From: Mycobacterium sp.
GTDB lineage: Bacteria; Actinomycetota; Actinomycetes; Mycobacteriales; Mycobacteriaceae
Assembly (NCBI RefSeq): GCF_029961025.1
Contig: NZ_JASBVP010000002.1
Span: forward strand, 558,001-622,000
Length of the DNA stretch: 64,000 bases
Direction: 5' to 3'
Below, in pieces: positions 59,472 to 64,000 of this stretch. Position numbers and translations under genes: made by a program. The notes under the pieces were generated by a model. That model made no database searches and had not been told where the DNA came from. It saw only the letters and a program-made list of their open reading frames with translations. How positions within the stretch are numbered: position 1 is the first letter of the stretch; every line of letters starts with the position of its first letter.

Positions 59472-60026
59472 GTGGCTACTACGGTTAACGGACTTGATGT
59501 TGCGGCTCTTGGGGAGTTTGCCGAAACTGTGAAGCAGGATCCCGCCAATGGGCGCGTCCAGTTTAATGTGAAAACCCAATGGCAGGGACAAACCCGGACG
59601 GTGACCAGCATTGAGTCGTATTCATTAGGCGGTCAGCGTTATCCGCGTAATTTCGAGATAGCGGCCGATGAGCCGGTGGAATTACTCGGCAGCGGCAGCG
59701 CGCCAAATCCACAGGAATTGCTGATGGCGGGTCTTAACGCGTGCATGTCGGTCGGATATGCCGCCGTGGCTGCGACAAAAGGAATCACGGTTCGATCGCT
59801 GGAAATTGAGACCACCGGCGAACTCGATCTTCGGGGATTCCTGGGCCTAGATGAAGCCGTCAACCCCGGCTACGACGAAGTCCACTACACGGTTCGTATC
59901 GACGCGGATGCCACCCCGGAGCAGATCCAGGAGATCCACGAGGCCGTCATGCGGACTTCGCCAAATTTCTCCAACTTCGCCAAGGCCATTCACATGGTGC
60001 CTAAGGTCGAGATCGCCGGCTCGTAA
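59472..60026 (+). CDS. OsmC-family protein
   Basis: A 184-residue OsmC/YhfA-like protein, expected to reduce organic hydroperoxides with a Cys pair. The peroxidatic-type Cys is in MAGLNACMSVGYAA, but the second cysteine region reads RTSPNFSNFA, with no Cys, so it has only one of the two redox cysteines and may not be a peroxidase. GTG start with AGGTGA 4 nt upstream. It stands alone. Confidence 0.87.
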   Translation: MATTVNGLDVAALGEFAETVKQDPANGRVQFNVKTQWQGQTRTVTSIESYSLGGQRYPRNFEIAADEPVELLGSGSAPNPQELLMAGLNACMSVGYAAVAATKGITVRSLEIETTGELDLRGFLGLDEAVNPGYDEVHYTVRIDADATPEQIQEIHEAVMRTSPNFSNFAKAIHMVPKVEIAGS

Positions 60027-60160
60027 TGAGCTCGTCATGAGTGCTCGTATTAAGCCGTAGGGTCTATTGCGTCACGGCAAACCGGCGGGATAGGACGGGC
60101 AAGCTCAGGGCTGGCTCAAAAGGGGAGCGCGGAGGTAAGTGGAGGTAAGTGGCTGTTTCC

Positions 60161-61384
60161 TCAACGCTTGGACCACGGGCTGTAGTCGGCGATGAGTTCA
60201 CCCTGCGGCGGGCGTTCGCCGGCCGGCACATGCTGCAGGTTGATGCGGACCCGATACCAAACGGAGCTTGGTCCGCGCATCGCGTCGACGAGGATGTCGG
60301 CGGGCTGTAGCCGGCCGGCCGCGGTGGGGAAACGCTTGCGCCAGGTTTCCAGCGCGGCTATCGCCTCATCTTTGGTCTTGGTGCGGGCGATCTCGATGAG
60401 CGGCATCGAGGGGATCCTCCTGCGGAGGGGGTTTCCGCCGCGCCGCCGTGGCGATTTTTCCGTCGGACCCAATTCTTCGGCCAGCGCCAGCAGGGCGTCG
60501 AGGTCGCCGACGCTGCCGTCCATACCCGCCCAGGGGTCACCAATGGTCGCGAACCGCGCCGGCACGGTGGCCATGGTGAACGCCTCCGGACGGCAGGTTG
60601 CGACCTCGTCCCAATCGAGCGGCGTGGACACCCGGGCGTCCGGGGTGGCGCGCACCGAATATGCCGAGGCGACGGTGCGGTCGTAGGCGTTTTGGTTGAA
60701 GTCGACGAACACACCGTGCCGTTCCTCTTTCCACCAGCGGCTGGTGGCTAAATCCGGTGCGCGCCGCTCGACCTCACGCGCAACGGTCTGGGCGGCCAGC
60801 CGCACCTGCGGAAAAAGCCAGCGCCGGGCAATGCGGGCATATATATGGAAGCCTCGCGATCCCGACGTTTTCGGCCATCCGGTAAGCCCGTGATCCTGCA
60901 AGACCTCGCGCGCCACAAGGGCGACATCGACGACCTGCCGCCAGCGAACCCCGGGCAGCGGATCCAGGTCGACCCGAAGTTCGTCGGGATGATCGAGGTC
61001 TTCGGCGAGCACCGGATGCGGGTTGAGGTCGACACAACCAAGGTTGACGACCCATGCCAGGCCGGCAGTGTCGTGGATGACCACTTCGTTGGCCGAGGTT
61101 CCCGAGGCGTAACGCAGTTCGGCCACATCCACCCAGTCCGGCCGCTTCGCCGGCGCGCGCTTCTGAAAGACCGCCTCGTGCCCGATGCCCTTGACAAAGC
61201 GTTTCAAGATCATCGGGCGCCCGGCCACGCCGCGCAGCGCGCCCTCGGCAACGGCCAGGTAGTAGCGGATCAAGTCGAGCTTGGTGTAGCTGGGTCGGCC
61301 GTCGCCGCCGGGGAAGATGACCCTGTCCGGGTGGGTGATCCTGACCTGGCGTCCACCCACCTCCAGTGACATCGGGCCGGTCAC
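60161..61384 (-). CDS. LigD-type polymerase/primase-domain protein (Rv0269c, PolD2 type)
   Basis: A 407-residue stand-alone archaeo-eukaryotic-primase-type polymerase domain, as in the NHEJ ligase LigD. THPDRVIFP at the N-terminus; the metal-binding DLDP of DELRVDLDPLPG; SGSRGFHIYARIARRW; and FVDFNQNAYDRTVASAYSVRA are the active-site blocks. It adds nucleotides or ribonucleotides during DNA end repair. Start is GTG 61384 or ATG 61372. It is divergent from fadD2. Confidence 0.9.
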   Translation of the reverse strand: MTGPMSLEVGGRQVRITHPDRVIFPGGDGRPSYTKLDLIRYYLAVAEGALRGVAGRPMILKRFVKGIGHEAVFQKRAPAKRPDWVDVAELRYASGTSANEVVIHDTAGLAWVVNLGCVDLNPHPVLAEDLDHPDELRVDLDPLPGVRWRQVVDVALVAREVLQDHGLTGWPKTSGSRGFHIYARIARRWLFPQVRLAAQTVAREVERRAPDLATSRWWKEERHGVFVDFNQNAYDRTVASAYSVRATPDARVSTPLDWDEVATCRPEAFTMATVPARFATIGDPWAGMDGSVGDLDALLALAEELGPTEKSPRRRGGNPLRRRIPSMPLIEIARTKTKDEAIAALETWRKRFPTAAGRLQPADILVDAMRGPSSVWYRVRINLQHVPAGERPPQGELIADYSPWSKR

Positions 61385-61460
61385 GGGCCTTCATGGTAAT
61401 CGCCGGCAATTTTGCGGCGGCTTCGCGACCTGAGTCACATCTTGCGCATATTGTGAGGCC

Positions 61461-63140
61461 ATGCCTCTTCTCACCGAAGTGCCCTCACAGACGTGGGCCA
61501 AACTTCGGCAATACGCCGAGCGCGGCGCGGCCGAACTGCATTACCTACGCAAGATCATCGAGTCGGGCGTATTCGCACCACAGCCACCGCAGAACTACGC
61601 GGCGATGGTCAGGGACATCCGACGCTGGGGTGAAATCGGCATGATGCCGGCGGTCAACGCCCGGCGCACCCCGGCCCGGGTGGCGGTCATCGACGAGGAA
61701 GGATCGTTCACCTACCGGGAGCTCGATGAGGCCGCCAACGCAGTCGCTCACGGCCTGCTCGCCAAGGGTGTGCGTGCCGGTGACGGCGTGGCGATTCTGG
61801 CCCGCAACCACCGCTGGTTTCTCATCGCCAACTACGGCTGCGCCCGCGTCGGCGCCCGCATCATCCTGCTCAACAGCGAGTTCTCCGGCCCGCAAATCAA
61901 AGAGGTTGCCGAGCGGGAGGGCGCCAAACTGATCATCTATGACGACGAGTACGCCAAGGCCGTCAGCCTGGCCGATCCGCCGCTGGGCAAGCTGCGGGCC
62001 CTGGGCGTCAACCCGGACAGCGACGAACCGTCGGGCAGCCGCGATGAGACCCTGGCCGAACTCATCGCCCGCAACAGCACAACACCGGCCCCTAAGGCGG
62101 CCAAGCACGCCTCGATCATCATCTTGACCAGTGGCACCACCGGGACCCCCAAGGGCGCGAACCGCAGCACCCCGCCGACCCTGGCACCCGTCGGCGGCAT
62201 CTTGGCGCACGTCCCGTTCAAGGCCGGCGAGGTGACGTCCCTGCCGGCGCCGATGTTCCACGCCCTGGGGTACCTGCACGCCACCATCGCGATGTTTTTA
62301 GGCTCGACGTTGGTGCTTCGGCGACGGTTCAAACCCGCCGCAGTGCTGGAGGACATCGACAAGCACAAGGCGACCGCGGTGGTCCTCGTGCCGGTGATGC
62401 TCTCACGCATGCTCGACGCGCTGGAAAAAATGGAGAACAAGCCGGATTTGTCGAGTTTGCGGATCGTGTTCGTGTCCGGATCACAGTTAGGCGCCGAGCT
62501 GGCCACCCGTGCGATGAAAGACCTTGGCCCGGTCCTCTACAACATGTACGGGTCGACCGAGGTCTCGTTTGCCACCATTGCGGGACCCAAAGATCTGCAG
62601 CTCAACCCCTCGACCGCCGGACCGGTCGTCGCGGGGGTGAAGGTCAAGATCTTCGATGACAACGGCAATGAGGTACCTCAGGGACAGGTCGGCCGGATCT
62701 TCGTCGGCACCACCTTTCCGTTTACCGGCTACACCGGTGGTGGCGGCAAGCAGGTCATCGACGGGCTGTTGTCCTCTGGTGATGTCGGCTACTTCGACGA
62801 ACACGGCCTGCTTTACGTCAGCGGTCGCGACGACGAGATGATCGTCTCCGGGGGCGAGAACGTTTTCCCCGCCGAAGTGGAGGATCTGATCAGCGGGCAC
62901 CCGGATGTGGTGGAGGCCACCGCGATCGGCGTCGAGGACAAGGAGTGGGGTGCGCGGCTGCGCGCGTTTGTGGTTAAGAAGCCGGATTCGACCCTAACCG
63001 AAGACGACATCAAAACCTATGTCCGCGACCACCTGGCCCGCTATAAAGTTCCCCGCGACGTGATCTTCCTCGACGAACTGCCGCGCAACCCCACCGGCAA
63101 GATCCTCAAACGCGAGTTGCGCAACCTCGAAGTGCGGTAG
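61461..63140 (+). CDS. fadD2: Fatty-acid-CoA ligase FadD2
   Basis: A 559-residue ANL-superfamily acyl-activating enzyme that forms acyl-CoA through an acyl-adenylate. Motifs: ILTSGTTGTPKG (P-loop), MYGSTE, SSGDVGYFDEHGLLYVSGRDDEMIVSGGENVFPAEVE (hinge and C-terminal subdomain) and PTGKILKRELR with the catalytic Lys. ATG after GTGAGG. Convergent with the fadE6 gene, so activation and first oxidation genes are neighbours, as in H37Rv (Rv0270-Rv0271c). Confidence 0.95.
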   Translation: MPLLTEVPSQTWAKLRQYAERGAAELHYLRKIIESGVFAPQPPQNYAAMVRDIRRWGEIGMMPAVNARRTPARVAVIDEEGSFTYRELDEAANAVAHGLLAKGVRAGDGVAILARNHRWFLIANYGCARVGARIILLNSEFSGPQIKEVAEREGAKLIIYDDEYAKAVSLADPPLGKLRALGVNPDSDEPSGSRDETLAELIARNSTTPAPKAAKHASIIILTSGTTGTPKGANRSTPPTLAPVGGILAHVPFKAGEVTSLPAPMFHALGYLHATIAMFLGSTLVLRRRFKPAAVLEDIDKHKATAVVLVPVMLSRMLDALEKMENKPDLSSLRIVFVSGSQLGAELATRAMKDLGPVLYNMYGSTEVSFATIAGPKDLQLNPSTAGPVVAGVKVKIFDDNGNEVPQGQVGRIFVGTTFPFTGYTGGGGKQVIDGLLSSGDVGYFDEHGLLYVSGRDDEMIVSGGENVFPAEVEDLISGHPDVVEATAIGVEDKEWGARLRAFVVKKPDSTLTEDDIKTYVRDHLARYKVPRDVIFLDELPRNPTGKILKRELRNLEVR

Positions 63141-63167
63141 CACCGGCCGGCCCGGCTCCTCCCCGGG

Positions 63168-64000
63168 CTACGGGTCGCGGGGCAGGCCCAGCAGCCGCTC
63201 GGCGATGATGTTGAGCTGTATCTCCGAGGTGCCGCCGTAGATGGTGGTGGCGCGGCTGGTCAGCAGGTATTCACCCCACTTCCCGGGCAGCTCCGCGGGG
63301 TCGCCGATTGCACCGTCGGTGCCGAATGTGGAAAAAGCGAACTCGGCGTAACCCTGAGCGGTGCGCATCGAGAGCAGCTTCGAGATCGCCGCCGACGGCA
63401 TGGCGTCACCCCCGGACAGCGTCAGCAGCGTGGAGCGCAGGTTGAGCAGCTTTAAGGCGTGGCCCTCGGCGATCAGCCATCCGGCCCGGTGTTGTGCGAC
63501 CCGGTCGAACTGGCCGGCGCGAATGAACTCCACGAACTCCTCCAGATTGGCCAAGAACGGAGCCTCGGTGCTTCCTATCGAAACCCGTTCGGCGGTAAGC
63601 GTGTTGCGGCTGACTTCCCAGCCCCGGTTAACCTCACCGAGCACGCACTCGTCGGGCACGAACACGTCGTCGAGGAAAACGGTGTTGAACATCTCTCTAC
63701 CGGTCAGCTCACGCAGCGGTTTCACCTGCACACCTTCGCTTTTCATGTCCACCAGAAAGTAGGTGATGCCGTTGTGCTTCGGGGCTGACGGGTCGGTGCG
63801 CGCCAATAAGGCTCCCCAGTCGGAGAACTGCGCGGCCGTCGTCCAAATCTTCTGCCCGGTGATGCGCCAGCCGCCATCGACCCGGGTAGCCTTGGTGGTC
63901 AGACCGGCCAGGTCAGAGCCAGCTCCTGGCTCGGAAAATAGTTGACACCAAAGTATTTCACCGCGGAACGTGGGCGGCAGAAACCGCTTTTTCTGTTCCT
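63168..64000 (-). CDS. fadE6: Acyl-CoA dehydrogenase FadE6, 5' end outside the window
   Basis: The C-terminal ~277 residues of an FAD-dependent acyl-CoA dehydrogenase; the start lies beyond base 64000. The visible part opens EQKKRFLPPTFRGEILWCQL and includes FSEPGAGSDLAGL (flavin loop), WTTAAQFSDWGALLARTD, and the C-terminal IYGGTSEIQLNIIAERLLGLPRD with the usual GGTSEIQ signature. It reads without interruption to the window edge. Confidence 0.93.
   Translation of the reverse strand, partial: EQKKRFLPPTFRGEILWCQLFSEPGAGSDLAGLTTKATRVDGGWRITGQKIWTTAAQFSDWGALLARTDPSAPKHNGITYFLVDMKSEGVQVKPLRELTGREMFNTVFLDDVFVPDECVLGEVNRGWEVSRNTLTAERVSIGSTEAPFLANLEEFVEFIRAGQFDRVAQHRAGWLIAEGHALKLLNLRSTLLTLSGGDAMPSAAISKLLSMRTAQGYAEFAFSTFGTDGAIGDPAELPGKWGEYLLTSRATTIYGGTSEIQLNIIAERLLGLPRDP

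Overview
The window is high-GC actinobacterial DNA from a Mycobacterium. The evidence is a PPE/PE/PPE cluster, mycobacterial-type DUF732 and AAC(2')-Ic proteins, and a backbone whose gene order follows, from memory, the M. tuberculosis H37Rv segment Rv0242c to Rv0271c: fabG4, fadA2, fadE5, a flavin reductase, the Sdh1 succinate dehydrogenase, nirBD, a CbiX-like chelatase, narK3, a HemD/OmpR fusion, aac(2')-Ic, pxpC, pxpB, oplA, a LigD-type polymerase-domain protein, fadD2 and fadE6. The species cannot be fixed from sequence alone.

Layout. 0-9.3 kb: lipid genes (fabG4 and fadA2 divergent around a perfect palindrome; fadE5), a flavin reductase and an sdh operon. 9.6-28.5 kb: a nitrate/nitrite block with nirBD, a PPE-PE-PPE insertion, a secreted DUF732 protein, a lysin-B-like esterase, a CbiX-like chelatase, narK3, a HemD-winged-helix regulator and a complete narGHJI operon. 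This could take nitrate to nitrite to ammonia and supply or sense the tetrapyrrole cofactors. 28.7-32.5 kb: a methyltransferase/MarR divergent pair, aac(2') and pxpBC. 32.7-55.3 kb: an accessory island of about 23 kb that separates pxpBC from oplA, although the three act together as 5-oxoprolinase. 55.4-64 kb: backbone again (oplA, an OsmC protein, the polymerase-domain protein, fadD2, partial fadE6).

The island holds: (i) a translationally coupled three-gene operon of a multi-cluster radical SAM protein of the MJ0619/Tes type, a cysteine-rich SAM methyltransferase and a small membrane protein; (ii) a DUF427 gene overlapping a MerT-like CC-GP membrane protein, then a sugar-porter MFS gene and a secreted protein; (iii) a full-length IS1634-family element with 15-bp inverted repeats and a 6-bp target duplication; (iv) a Tat-exported multicopper oxidase with a secreted partner; (v) a mercury-resistance locus with an ArsR-type regulator, cysteine-bearing membrane and thioredoxin-like proteins, a flavoprotein and an intact merB, facing a decayed merA followed by nrtS, with three copies of one operator between; (vi) a B12-independent methionine-synthase-like gene, a Crp/Fnr regulator, a GC-poor isoprenylcysteine-methyltransferase-like gene and gene fragments. 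The island looks assembled by repeated insertion and decay.
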